From Cryptomeria japonica (lineage: Eukaryota > Streptophyta > Pinopsida > Cupressales > Cupressaceae), in contig NC_081410.1 in assembly GCF_030272615.1 (NCBI RefSeq), positions 189,801,619 through 189,865,618 on the forward strand: a DNA stretch of 64,000 nucleotides. Reading direction: 5' to 3'. Of this stretch, positions 1-12,020 are shown piece after piece (the stretch's first letter is position 1; each line of letters opens with the position of its first letter). A program made the position numbers and the translations under genes. Under the pieces are notes generated by a model. It was not told where the DNA came from, searched no databases, and was given only the letters and a program-made list of their open reading frames with translations.

Positions 1-896
1 GAAGTGCATTATTGTTAATCAAGTGTACCCTTCAAAGTATTCTAGGCTACTGTTTTGTTCTTTAATTTAAGATGCATTTATAACATGTGGTGGAAGGATA
101 TCAACAATATTATGATGTAGAGCTATCTGAATCTGGTTTCAATGCAGTGTGGTATTTTTTGTAGGCTCCATACTAGGTGTTATGAGGTCTACCGTGAATT
201 TTTCATTTAAGCAATATATCTTTTTAACATATGGTCCGATGGAGGTTTACAATTTCTTATTATATAATCTTTTTTCTTGCTGTCAGTATGAGCTTACGAA
301 ATTTACTTCTACTGAATCTTGATTTCTGTTCACAGTTGCTTTTAGTGGTGATTGCGTGTTAAAAAGATGGAAATGCTAGATCTGTTTTTGTGATTTTTTA
401 TTTTCAAAGACTGACTTAAGAAGATGATGCATCCTTCAGTTACTGTTATAGAGTCAGCATGTGAGTCAGTGTGTGCCATCCAGTGGCAGCGCATCTCTTC
501 ATAGAAGGGAGGCAGTTTTTATCGAGATATAAAAAGTTATTAAGAGAAACTTTGATTTTCTCTTAAAATTTCCTTCTTGACAGATTGTTTGGCAAGTCCT
601 GTATGGTAACAGTGCTATATATTATTATCTGTTTCCTGATTGCTCAAATAGTAAAATACTTAGATTTACCATACTGTTTGGGAAACCACTTTCACGATCT
701 TACAAAATGATGCGTTTACTTAATGCAACTACAGAAAAGCGCATATGCTTAGCTGGTCCAATAATTGCTTAATTGCTTTATTGATATTTGTATATTCTAT
801 TGCTTGCTATTCTTCTTTTTTTTATTATCTACAATTTTAATTTTCTAATGTAATTTTTATTTTATTTGCATTGCTGTTGTAATTTTTCCTTTGCAG

Positions 897-3800
897 GAAA
901 AAAGGCATTACATTTGTTGCAATAGACCGGAACAAACCTTTAGATGAGCAAGGGCCATTCGATGTTGTCTTGCACAAGGTGAGTTGATGTTATCTCTACT
1001 TATTCTATGTTTAATATTAGTTGCATTCTGGGTCATAGATTTAAACTGGTCCTTTTTATGTTTATCTGCCAAGCATGCATATAAGACCTTGGGTGTTTTG
1101 TATGTGATTTTGGCATCAACTTAAGGAATTAAAGGAAAGAACAGGTATGGTCAGCTAAAGTTACTGTTAATTGTGTGGAAATGCTATTATTTACTTGGGA
1201 GGTTTTATTCATTTTAAGAAAATTGACTCTCATAAATGTATCTTTCATTTTTTTTGTCTAAATCGTCTTGGCAAGCTATTTTGTGGCTACATATATCTTG
1301 ATATATTTTGCAACTTTATGCAGCTGTCAGGAAAGGATTGGCGACAGATTCTGGAGGTTAGTATGATTTTTGGCTTTTGTGAATATATATTTGCCATTTA
1401 ATATGATTTGAATCTTGCCCAAAGAAGATTAGCAGTATAATGCTTCTTAAATGTGAAATGAAGCATATAATGTCTTAGCCGGGGAGATTTTGAAAGCTTG
1501 CTTACTCTTTTAGTGGGTTTTTGTGAATTACCTGGAGGCATATTCTTTTGTTTGCTAGTTTGGTGTGCTCTTTTGAATGCTGATGAATGAGCAATCATTC
1601 GTTTCTTGTTTACTCATATTATTCATTCCCAAACAGTTCTCTACGTGTCCATGGTTCTTGGTTTTGGCTCTCCGCCATGCATTGGGAAATCATACATAAA
1701 TGGGTATAGGAAAATTATAATGAGATGTTGATTATTGTCATTTTGAAATTACTGTTTTTACTTGTTTAGAGTTTAATTGTTGCAAATTCTTATCAAGTGG
1801 AAGATATCTAGCTCATGATTCTTGTGACATGGATGTGGACCTGGTCAGACAATTATTCAAGGGCTATTATATTACATGATTCAAACCATGTTTAAGTCAT
1901 AAGGTCCTTAAAACAATCTTGTATTTGAAATTTGAAATTAACCTTACAATCGATATCAAGGAATTATGTGTAGGTAGCATGCCTTCTAAACTTTAAGGCT
2001 TCACATGTGTCACAAATTCTACAAACGTGTAGTTAACAAGGGGTAATTTCCTTGGTTGTCTTCTTTCGCTTGGGACTTAATGAGTCGGTCTTTATATTCT
2101 TTGTGTATTTGCATATGCAATATTTGTTTTCTATGATTTGTGTCCTTTTTCCTGGGTTGAAACTGGAGTGAGATAAAAGTATGCTCAACTTACTATGTAA
2201 GGTATCTATTTTGATTTTGCAGGATTATAGGAAGGAGCATCCAGAAGTAATAGTTCTTGATCCTCCAGATGCAATACAGCATTTGTATAATCGTCAGTCA
2301 ATGCTCCAAGATGTTGCTGCTTTAGACCTGTGTGATCATGAAGGTAGGTAACTTTCTTTTTCGTTTTTTTCTTATCTTTATTTTCATTTTTTACTTTTCT
2401 TTCATCTATGTTCACTGTTTAAACACTGATAGCGAGTTTTTAAATATGTAGTTTGAATTTTCTTTCTTATGTAATGCTATTCACTTTTCTTTGCTGCACT
2501 TTAGAATCTGTATTGAGTAGATGAATGTGAACTCATTTTTGGTTGGTGTGCCAGGTAAAGTCGGTGTTCCAAAGCAACTGGTTATAACTGGTGATCCAGC
2601 ATCAATTCCTAACGCTGTTTCCAAAGCAGGGCTAAAGTTGCCGCTGGGTAAGCCTACTTGTTCATATTATATACATAACTTGCACATATTTTGTCTGTCC
2701 TGGAATTGACTGCAATTTCTTATTATTACAAAGAAACAGTTTGGGTGTCATGGCAACATTTTTATATTTTGCTATGTTCTTTGTAGTGGCCAAGCCATTA
2801 ATGGTAGATGGTACTGCAAAGTCACATGCGTTGTCACTAGCATATGATCAATTCAGTCTCTCAGAGTTAGACCCTCCTCTTGTGCTCCAGGAGTTTGTGA
2901 ATCATGGTATTTAATCATTGGTTTCATCTTGTATGGTTCATTTTGCATTTGGTTATGCTCATTCTATTTGGTAGTGCTATTTCATGAACCAAGCAATTTG
3001 ACATGATAACAGGTGGCGTGCTTTTCAAGGTATACATTGTAGGGGACACTATTAAAGTAGTGCGCAGATTCTCTTTACCTGATGTGGATGTAAGTGAATC
3101 TTCGGGCTATGGAGTGATTCCATTTCCAAGGGTGTCAAGTGCTGCTGCGTCAGCTGATGATGCAGATTTAGATCCATGTATTGCAGGTAGGGATTTTTTT
3201 GAGCCTAATGTGTTGGATGTGATATGCTTTTATGTTTTATATTTGATTTCGTGATATACATTTTTTTAATGTGTCTTGTGCTTCATGTGTGCCTCATTTT
3301 AATGCATCATGCAGAGTTGCCTCCAGTCTCTTTGCTCAATAAACTTGCAACTGAACTCCGGCAAAGACTTGTAAGTTAGGCCTTTAGGGTCAAAAACATT
3401 CTGATCAATTTTTTATTTAGTCTTCTGAGTTAAGGCATAAGGTGGGGTGATTTATGGTGATTGGTTTACAGTGGTAATGTGTCTGGTGAACCTTGTAAGA
3501 CAGTTATTGGATTTATCGAAAAGTGCTGTTCATGGCAGTGCTGAGACACCCTTTTAACACTTTCATTTTATATCTCCTGCTGTAATATAGACACCCTTTT
3601 AACACTTTCATTTTATATCTCCTGCTGTAATATAGTCTAAAGCATGCTTATGGCATAAGGTTGGGTGATTCACGGTGATTGTTGTACAGTGATAATGTTT
3701 ATCAGGTGAACCTTGTAACGCCGTTCACTATAGTTGTACTATTTTAAATTGTTTTAGGATCTATTATTTGTACATCTTTGTAACTTGGCTTGGAGATGTC

Positions 3801-4314
3801 TGAGGCAAATTGTAGGATTACTAGAATGCTATTGGTTATTCTTTGAGATGATAATTTGTTTCTTTCCAATGATGCAAATCGCTTGGTCCTAAAACTTTGT
3901 GTACATTTTTGGCTTGGTTTAAATAAATATTTTAAATGTGATTCAGGGACTTCGACTCTTCAATCTTGACATTATACGTGAGCATGGAACAAAAGACAAC
4001 TATTATGTTATTGATATCAATTATTTTCCTGGTATGTAGTTCGTTCATCTATGTTCTAATGTTATTGTTAAAATGCTATTCATTACTGAAGTTTAGATTG
4101 TCTCGTTATTCCTTATTCTTTTTAGATGCATTTTAATAAAAATTCCGTCCTCTGCTGATATTTTGGTGGCATATTTTGCCAATTAATGACAGGCTATGGA
4201 AAAATGCCTGGATACGAGTTTATTTTCACAGATTTTCTCTTAAGCCTTACACGAGGCAAGCAACACAAACTTCCTGGAGCTGCTATTTGCTCTGTGGACA
4301 GTATCAACTGCTGA
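897..4314 (+). CDS. ITPK: Inositol-tetrakisphosphate 1-kinase (ITPK), 3' nine exons, 5' partial
   Basis: ATP-grasp kinase that phosphorylates inositol tris/tetrakisphosphates in phytate and inositol pyrophosphate synthesis; usually cytosolic or nuclear. Exons read from the sequence: 897-978, 1324-1356, 2223-2343, 2555-2647, 2787-2906, 3013-3186, 3315-3370, 3947-4031, 4193-4314 (stop TGA). All internal borders are GT-AG, and phases are consistent over 886 nt (about 294 codons, no in-frame stop). Diagnostic stretches: [63 protein letters not shown], then the metal-binding end NLDIIREHG...[17 protein letters not shown]. Plant ITPKs are about 320-370 residues, so some tens of N-terminal residues are missing; 1-896 reads as intron. 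The many-intron structure fits the ITPK2/3 group better than intronless ITPK1 (family knowledge). One exon is only 33 nt. No break is visible; likely the only functional gene here. Confidence 0.94.
3435..3720. repeat. Nested direct duplications inside an ITPK intron
   Basis: The intron 3371-3946 holds a perfect 45-bp tandem duplication (3546-3590 and 3591-3635, starting ACACCCTTTTAACACTTTCA). It is flanked by a diverged direct repeat: about 65 bp starting GGCATAAGGTGGGGTGATT near 3435 and GGCATAAGGTTGGGTGATT near 3651. The perfect copy implies a recent event. It does not touch splice sites. Confidence 0.88.
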
Positions 4315-5777
4315 TAGGTTGACCAAGAATTCAAATTTCATGTCTTCCCTCTTGTTTTGGGTTGCTAATATCAGGCTCATGTATAGGAATTTCACAGATT
4401 CTTCCAGTATGACAGAGATACAGCATTGACTCAATTTCTGGATGATATATTTTTTCCAGATATCATCACTTTGCATGGCCCAATGCATTCATCAGGTATC
4501 TTACTTTGCTAAAGGGTTCATGCCTATTGTATTTTGAGTGCAAAGCTTTTTTCTTGCAGAGGTCATCTCTGTCTCTGCTTAAATCAGAATTTAGGATGGG
4601 TGGAGGCAGGTTCTCTCAGGCAATCCAGAGTCATAAGCGAAGGGAAGTGTAACTACAATTCAAGATTCTTAACAAGATATTTTTCCTTTCGAGGTTAAAT
4701 TTTCAGAAGAAAAATATAGCCTTGCTCTCCAATTGTAAATGAACTACATTTGGTTGAATATTTACAGTTCTATTCTCTGCGTTCCTGACGTGATGATTTG
4801 TTAGATTTCTGGGTTTGCACCATCTAGCCGCCATTTTTTGTTGCACGATTTTAATTTGATTCGTGTCATGTTTATTCTTAATTCACCTACACTAATTTGA
4901 AAATGCTAAAACCTCGGAAATATAGAATGCCAAACCTCTGAATCAAGTTTTCTTTTGCAGCCTTTGCAGTTGGCCTTCACTTGGTCATGGATTGTCCGTC
5001 AAGGCAAAATCACTGTTTCTATGTATACAGACATTCTCATTTGTGTGGCCTGCACCCTTAGCTGGCAAGCAAAGATGGATTTATTTTGCATAATAATTCT
5101 ATTAATTATTTTGCATCGAGAAGGTTATTTGTTTTATACTGTGTAGTATGTTGCATTCTGGTAATCTTCTTGGTGCTGAAGTTCTTGTACATATTTGTAA
5201 TCACATTATTGATTATTCACATTGTTCCAGATTTGTTCTATTGATTATTATGAAATCATGTTATTCTTATATTCTGGATTTGTTATATTGTTTATTCGGG
5301 CCTTTTTATTGACGCTTGGGAGAGGTAACTGGTGCAAATTTGTTAGTATCAATTTTTTTAACGATTAGTAAGAAGTGGCGCCCGTATGTCTTTCCAGTGC
5401 TAAAGAAATATATGTATGTAAATATATGGAAAAGCACACTGGGAATTAATTTGTTTTCCTTACCAAAGGGATCTCTGGTGCAGTAACTGCAGTTGACTGT
5501 AGTTGCTTTGTGTTAATCAATTTTTTTCTTCCACAACTTCTGGGCACAAAGACTGAACTTTGTTTTTTCATGCATGCGGTAATTCAATGCCGCACTTTTT
5601 ATGTACTGAACTGGGATCTATATTTAGAAAGAAAATTGAGATGATGATACGAGGTGCGCACAGTACCATTGCATCCTGGAATATGTCTCAGCCAAGGCGA
5701 AGATTTGAAAATGATTTAAATTTGTATCTTCATAGCTATATAAATAAAAGCTAAATTTCTTCATAATACTACACTAG
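4315..5777 (+). other. ITPK 3' UTR and downstream flank
   Basis: Follows the ITPK stop codon. No coding potential beyond short chance ORFs. A pyrimidine tract ending in CAG at about 4547-4559 could be an acceptor of a 3' UTR intron. An AATAAA lies near 5745 but is far downstream for a normal 3' UTR. The true transcript end cannot be placed from sequence alone. Confidence 0.5.
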
Positions 5778-6161
5778 TGATGAACTCTATAAAAATGGGC
5801 AATATGTAGAAAATACCGTAAGGTTTAATCTCGACCACTGCGACTTTGTTTCCAACGGCCATTCATTTGAATTCTCATGTAAGGCCCTAATTTGTCCCTG
5901 CATTGATGATCTAGGAAGGATGACAGCGTTTATACGCTTAAGAGAACTTGTACTACACTAGTTTTTTTTTAATAAAAAACGAGGATAGATGATGAACTCT
6001 AAAAAAAAGGGCTAATACGTAGAGAAAACCGTAAGGTTTGATCTCGACCACTGCGACTTTGTTCCCAGCAACCATTCATTTGAATTCTCGTGTACGGCCC
6101 TAATTTGTCACTGCATTAATGATCTAGGAAGGATGACAGCGTATACGCTTAAGAGAACTTG
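5778..6161. repeat. Direct repeat, two copies of about 174 bp
   Basis: 5778-5951 and 5988-6161 align almost end to end (both begin GATGAACTCTA and end GCTTAAGAGAACTTG), with scattered substitutions. The 36-bp spacer is T/A-rich. No terminal inverted repeat or ORF is evident. It marks the start of the repeat patchwork downstream of ITPK. Confidence 0.85.
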
Positions 6162-6363
6162 TTGGATCAGTATCGTTAAGAGCTAGGTAGATGGATGGCT
6201 TTGAGCAAAGTCTCAAAAACATCATGCGTAGATAGATAATGCAGGTTCTACTTCTTTGTTCCTCCCTAAGTCTGAAGCCCTTACCGTGCACCCTAAGCTC
6301 TTAATCACGATTTTTTAGGGTTTCTAAATCTTTGGCTTAAGGTTTAAGCTATTGTTTCTATAG

Positions 6364-7470
6364 TTTCATTAAAATGCAGAAGGATTCAGTAGAATGCAGA
6401 AGGATTCAGTATGCGCACAAAAGTATTAAAGCTTTTGGTAGTAATGAATTTATGAAGAATGCAGAAAAGTATTGAAGTGGTCATATTAAAGTGGTCATTT
6501 AGAAGTGACACTTGGTACCAATTTATAGATGTCTCCTCTACCTCAAAATCTGCACAATTATTCCAATACATATTTGGCTTAAGGTTAAAGCTATTGTTTC
6601 TATAGTTTCATTAAAATGCAGAAGGATTCAGTAAGCTGCAGCTTTTGGTAGTTATGAATTTATGAAGAGTAGTTATGAATTTATGAAGAATGCAGAAGGA
6701 TTCAGTATGCGCACAAAAGTATTAAAGTGGTCATATTTGTCTATAGGTAGAAGGATTCAGTAAGCTGCAGCTTTTGGTAGTTATGAATTTATGAAGAATG
6801 CAGAAGGATTCAGTATGCGCACAAAAGTATTAAAGTGGTCATATTTGGTTTAAGGTTAAAGCTATTGTTTCTATATTTTTCATTAAAATGCAGAAGGATT
6901 CAGTAAGCTGCAGCTTTTGGTAGTTATGAATTTATGAAGTATTGAAGTGGTCATATTTGGCTTAAGGTTAAAGCTATTGTTTCTATAGTTTCATTAATTA
7001 AAATGCAGAAGGAGTTTCATTAATTAAAATGCAGAAGGATTCAGTAAGCTGCAGCTTTTGGTAGTTCTGAATTTATGAAGAATGCAGAAGGATTCAGTAT
7101 GCGCACAAAATATTAAAGTGGTCATTTACACTTGGTACCAATTTATAGGGTTTCTAAATATTTGGCTTGAGCAAGGGTTTCTAAATATTTGGCTTGAGCA
7201 AGGGTTTCTAAATATTTGGCTTGAGCAAGGGTTTCTAAATATTTGGCTTAAGGTTAAAGCTATTGTTTCTATAGTTTCATAAAAATGCAGAAGGATTCAG
7301 TAAGCTGAAGGTTAAAGCTATTGTTTCTATAGTTTCATTAAAATGCAGAAGGATTCAGTAAGCTGCAACTTTTGGTAGTTATGAATTTATGAAGAATGCT
7401 GAAGGATTCAGTATGCGCACAAAAGTATTAAAGTGGTTATTTATAAGTGACACTTGGTACCAATTTATGG
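6364..7470. repeat. Shuffled repeat block built from a few short modules
   Basis: Three modules recur in varying order: (a) GGTTAAAGCTATTGTTTCTA followed by a TAGTTTCATTAAAATG tail; (b) ATGCAGAAGGATTCAGTAAG with CTGCAGCTTTTGGTAGTTATG; (c) GAATGCAGAAGGATTCAGTA with TGCGCACAAAAGTATTAAAG and TGGTCATAT. Each appears several times between 6364 and 7470, with truncations at module borders. The ORFs crossing it are repeat shadows. Confidence 0.85.
7147..7249. repeat. 27-bp tandem repeat, 3.8 copies
   Basis: Units at 7147, 7174, 7201 and 7228 (last one partial). The unit begins AGGGTTTCTAAATATTTGGC and is essentially identical in every copy. A 27-bp period keeps frame, so a chance ORF shows a 9-residue repeat; nothing suggests it is translated. 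It sits inside the shuffled repeat block, fused to module GGTTAAAGC. Confidence 0.93.
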
Positions 7471-7502
7471 ATGTCCTCACCACCTCAAATAGATGTCCCC
7501 TC

Positions 7503-7693
7503 TACCTCAAAATCTGCGCAATTATTCCAATACATATTCCTCTACCTCAACTGTTTTCTACCTCAAAATCTGCACAATTATTCCAATACATATTCCTCTA
7601 TTTCAACTGTTTTCGCCAAATCTTATACCTCAAAATCTGCACAATTATTCCAATACATATTCTTCTATTTCAACTGTTTTCGCCAAATCTTAT
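7503..7693. repeat. Tandem repeat of about 56-67 bp, three copies
   Basis: Copies start TACCTCAAAATCTGC at 7503, 7559 and 7626. Each continues CAATTATTCCAATACATATT and then CTCAACTGTTTT or TTTCAACTGTTTTCGCC. A fourth, isolated copy lies near 6537. Three overlapping ORFs across this block are translations of the same repeat. Confidence 0.88.
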
Positions 7694-7753
7694 GTAGGTG
7701 TGTCATGGGTACCAATAAAGTTGTACAATTCTTTCAATTAAATGTTAAATTTT

Positions 7754-8265
7754 TTTAACTATTACAAGTAGAAGTGGATGGCTATTAGTACATGTGCAAA
7801 AATTTTAGTGGACTTTTTAATTATTATGTATGTATTAGTTTTAAGTGGATGGCTATTAGTACATGTTTTTTTAACTATTACAAGTAGAAGTGGATGGCTA
7901 TTAGTACATGTGCAAAAATTTTAGTGGACTTTTTAATTATTATGTATGTATTAGTTTTTTTAAAGATAATAATTGGGAGTTAGGTGAGACAGGAGAGACA
8001 GGAGAGACAGGAGTGAACAGTTGATATAGATTAGGAACAATAAGTTGGTATTTATGTATCGATTTTTATTTTTTAAAGATAATAATTGGGGGAAATTTTA
8101 GTGGACTTTTTAATTATTATGTATGTATTAGTTTTTTTTAAAGATAATAATTGGGAGTTGGGTGAGACAAGAGTGAACAGTTGATATAGATTAGGAACAA
8201 TAAGTTGGTATTTATGTATCGATTTTTTTTTTTTAAAGATAATAATTGGGGGTTAGGTGAGCCAG
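7754..8265. repeat. Interleaved direct repeats, AT-rich
   Basis: A block starting AACTATTACAAGTAGAAGTG occurs at about 7757 and 7873. A second block starting AAAGATAATAATTGGG recurs at about 7962, 8076, 8140 and 8235. It is followed by TTAGGTGAGACAGGAG and AACAGTTGATATAGATTAGG. Near 7984 the unit GACAGGAGA is tandemly repeated. No coding content. Confidence 0.8.
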
Positions 8266-11200
8266 GAGTAAGTTATGGACAGTAACCGTAAGGAAAATCT
8301 CAATTTATTGAACATGACGTGTTCCATTAAATGATGCATTAAGTTACATTAATAACTTAATAGACATTGAGATCAATTTTAAGTGGCATTGAAATTCTTG
8401 GCTAGGGAAATTATCATCTCAATATAGGTGATGTATTGACGAAAGTGAAAAGGAGGGCATTATGAAAGAGGGGTGAATAGTAAATGTACATGTTGAATGT
8501 GCAGGAATAAGTGTGAGTGGGAGTAGATAATGATGGATGATGAGCGGGGGTCATGCCAAGAATGTTCCATGTATTGTTTGGCAATGCATTTGATACATTA
8601 CGCTAATGTCATCACAAGTTTAATTGGTAAATGGCAGTCATTAATGTACTGTCAAGCATGTATTTAAAGTATTTTAAAGTATATGGACATCTCTCCAGAG
8701 TCCAGACATCTCTCCAGAAGGTTTGTGTCCTTTTATGATCCCCTTTTCTTGTGATATTCACCGATGGATTATGAGTTTTAGAAAGTCACAGTGTAGTGAC
8801 CATCCATGGAAAATAGTCATCACCTTGCAAAATTCACTATGTTTATTAGTGGTAACGATTTCTATCCGGTTAATTGTTGTTTTTGTTGGTTCACTGTTTG
8901 TTAGAGATGGGTTGTCTCTGGCATGTGAAGCTAAAGGTGGTCTCCGCAGGTCTGACAGAACGGCGGTTGCAGCACACACTTTTTTGTCCTGTTATGTGGT
9001 TTTGTTTATTCCATTTTTCATGGTATATGTTTCATCTGTTTCATCTGTATTATGATTTTGTTGTTGTTGTCCTGTTATGTGGGTTTGTCTGTTCCATTGT
9101 TCATGGTATGTGTTTCATCTGTTTCATCTGTTTTATGGTTTTGTTGTTCTGCAAAAGGTAGGACCCTTGCAATAACATTAGTTTGAAGGTGAAGGTGAAA
9201 TTACTCAGTCTTAATCCAGATTGTTCTGTGTATTGGTTTGATAGAACAATCGATTGAATGAAATATTCAAAAGGAAATTATTGGTTTGAAGTACTCTTTG
9301 GGATTCATGAGTTTTCTCTATCCAATGAGATTCGCACCAAGCTACCAAGTCTTATAGGGTTTTGCCTCTTGTAATTACGAGAATCAACTGGAGACCCAAA
9401 TACTAGAAAAGCTTTTTGGCAGCCAAACCTAATCTCAGTGTCACAATCCTTCCTTGCAGGAGAGACTGCCGTTGTTATTTTTGACAGGGTGAAAATAGTC
9501 GACTATTTGTAACCCATTTTGAAAGGAAGTAACGAATTCTTACAGTAACCAGTGACAGCTGCAAATAATTGTGCTTGGATGACTTGTTTAGGATTCTAAA
9601 TCCATTCACTGTTAGTGCCTTCATATTGTTCGATTTACGCCTAATCAAAATTAAACTTTAATTATATCAAGTTTGATTTGTGTCTAATGTTTGCTTTCCC
9701 ATTTTTGTGGGAATAAATTTATTTGTTCTCCTAACTAGATATTGGGAGAAGACAACGTGATTCTTTGTTGTCAATGGGTCTGGTGGTCATGGAATTGGAG
9801 AATCCTGTGATGATCGTGCTATTTTTGTTTTTTTGAGTGACTAGTACATTTGGGTCATGGTGGGTCTGTATTTATGATCAAATTTTTAATTTGTTTAACA
9901 CACGACAGAAGTAGCAACTTATTGTGGGAGCAAATTTTATTATTCCCTGGGCGAGCTATCTGTTGGGAGATGAATTAAATATAGATCTGTGTGCTGGTGC
10001 CAATGGGTATGTTTGTTGGTCATAGAGTTGAATCTTCTATGTTCTTGTGTCATTGTTTTTAAGTTATTCAGATAATCAGATGAGCATAATAAGGTAGTAT
10101 CTAATTGAATGGTTAACTTTCTTTACAAAATGCTGTAAAGCTAATACATTTTTTAAAACTTATATCTGATAAAAATTGATGAAATCAGAAAGTTAAATGA
10201 AAATGTAAAAATTGGTTGATTTGTAATTTTCTTGATTTACATTTTTCATTTTTAACTATGATATCTAATTAAAAACAACAGATAAAGACCTCATTTTTCA
10301 TTTTCAACTATGATAGCTAATTACATTTTTCATCTTTAGTTGTAGCTTAATTGGTGGCTCCTTTATCTCAGTTTGTTGACTATGCATCTTCAAATGCACA
10401 TGAGGCATATTATTGCTCTTAATTACGGAAAATGGTCTTTTACTCTCTGTTGAGGCCGCCTTTTTCATCATTTTTCGACCCTTTCCATCATTATGCTTGC
10501 TATTTGTGGGGTGGCCTAAAGCAAAATATTGGAGTGGTTTTTAACAATTTTTTTTAAAGTAAATTTTGTTTTTCTAATTTTCATCTCTAAGGACATTTTT
10601 CTTAATATATAATAAGATAAATTTGTTCCTCATTTTAAAAGAAGTGAAAGAAGTGCCAATTGTTGCCATGATCTTTTACTTTAGTTCATCCTTTTCTTTA
10701 AGAGAGGATTTCCTTCTAATTCTTTAACCATGGGTGAACCAAGTTTGTTTCAATAGGTATTAGGAGTGGTCTTTTACTTTAGTTCATTCTTTTCTTTAAG
10801 AGAGGATTTCCTTCTAATTCTTTAAACATGGGTGAACCAAGTTTGTTTCAATAGGTAGTAGGAGATTTTTATTGTTGCACATTAGGATTTAGAAATAAGC
10901 CTTTGAAGAGGGGGCAAGTTTAGGATGTGAATGTTATTTCTATTGTCGGGACTTATATTTTTAATGCTATCATTTTTTATGTTATTTGTGGTAATAATCT
11001 TTTGAAGAGGGGTCTAAGTTTAGGAAAATGCTATTTTTTATCGTCGAGTCTTATATTTTTTATGTTGTCTATGGTAATAAGCTTTTGAAGAGGGGGTTAG
11101 GTTTTGGATTTGAATGCTTATTTAATTGTTTTTTAAATGCCTGGTAAACTTTTTAACATGACTGACGATGTTGGCATGAACACCCTCTGGCTACACGTGA

Positions 11201-12020
11201 AACACATTTGCAAGGCCACAAATAGGGAACCTCATCCCCACACTTAATAGGAATTTTATGACCTAATTCTTGTAAGAATATAGTTTGTATGCTTGAAACA
11301 TAAGGGAAAATGAATGTAATCAAGTTTAGGGCACCAATTGAATGGTTAACTTTCCTTGCAACAAGTTCACAACACCCTTGAAGAAGGTCCACAAGGTTAA
11401 TTAAATATAGCAAATTAAAATTGCACTCAATCATGTTGCATAAACATAGACACAAATTGCAACAAACTATACAACTAAGTATGGTCTTTGAACTTTAAAC
11501 ATTATATTGAAATGTAAGGAATGTTGAGGTTCATTCTTATCATGATAACCATTCTAGTATCCAATTACACCAATTTAAACTAAAAACATTTAAATTTTTT
11601 GCTCAAACTTGGTGATTCTAATGGTTGTTCATGAGCATGAAACATGTGGTAAACTATTGTTGAAAGAACAAACATCACATCAGTGTTTGGGGAAAATTTA
11701 GTTAATGTCCCACAATTTTGATATTTATTTGATCTAATTTGCTACAAATCCACAGAAAACTAGATTTGAAACATAAAATAATATTTTCATGGTAGCTAGG
11801 TATTCCAATGTACACTAACTCTAAAAATGATTCTCAACTTATTTCTAGGATTTTGATCTACGACTGAAATCTTCAATGCTTTCTTCAACTCGTAACTTGA
11901 AATAAAATGGTTTAAAAGCTAACCTTAAAAACTAAAAGGTCTTTTCACCACGTTTATATCTTCACATGGCACTAAAATGAGAACATTTTGAAGAAAAAGT
12001 TTAGGAGAAAATTTCAAGAG
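8266..12020. other. Intergenic DNA, no gene recognised
   Basis: AT-rich sequence without supported coding regions. It includes a tandem duplication of about 81 bp (CCTGTTATGTGGTTTTGT at 8989, CCTGTTATGTGGGTTTGT at 9070) and a duplication of about 100 bp (10668-10768 versus 10769-10862, core TTTAGTTCATTCTTTTCTTT). A word TTTTGAAGAGGGG recurs at about 10905, 11000 and 11085. Short ORFs here show no family resemblance. Confidence 0.6.

Noticed and set aside
1-896. Possible further ITPK exon at the window start
   Set aside because: Searched for the conserved N-terminal ITPK sequence in all + frames and saw none; the stretch is AT-rich with stops, consistent with intron.
1171-1401. 76-codon + ORF overlapping the 33-nt ITPK exon
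   Set aside because: Mostly intron; only the [11 protein letters not shown] part is coding, bounded by clear AG and GT splice sites.
7147-7249. Regular 27-bp repeats considered as a CRISPR-like array
   Set aside because: No unique spacers between units, and the genome is eukaryotic.
7082-7758. Repeat-encoded ORFs with GFLNIWLEQ or NLHNYSNTYSS repeats
   Set aside because: They follow from 27-bp and about 60-bp noncoding tandem repeats; no family resemblance, and frames change between copies.
8723-9161. Overlapping ORFs of 73-110 codons on both strands
   Set aside because: Lie over an 81-bp duplication, give hydrophobic low-complexity peptides, and show no known domain or splice support.
11153-11455. 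100-codon minus-strand ORF
   Set aside because: No recognisable motif, and AT-rich intergenic context.
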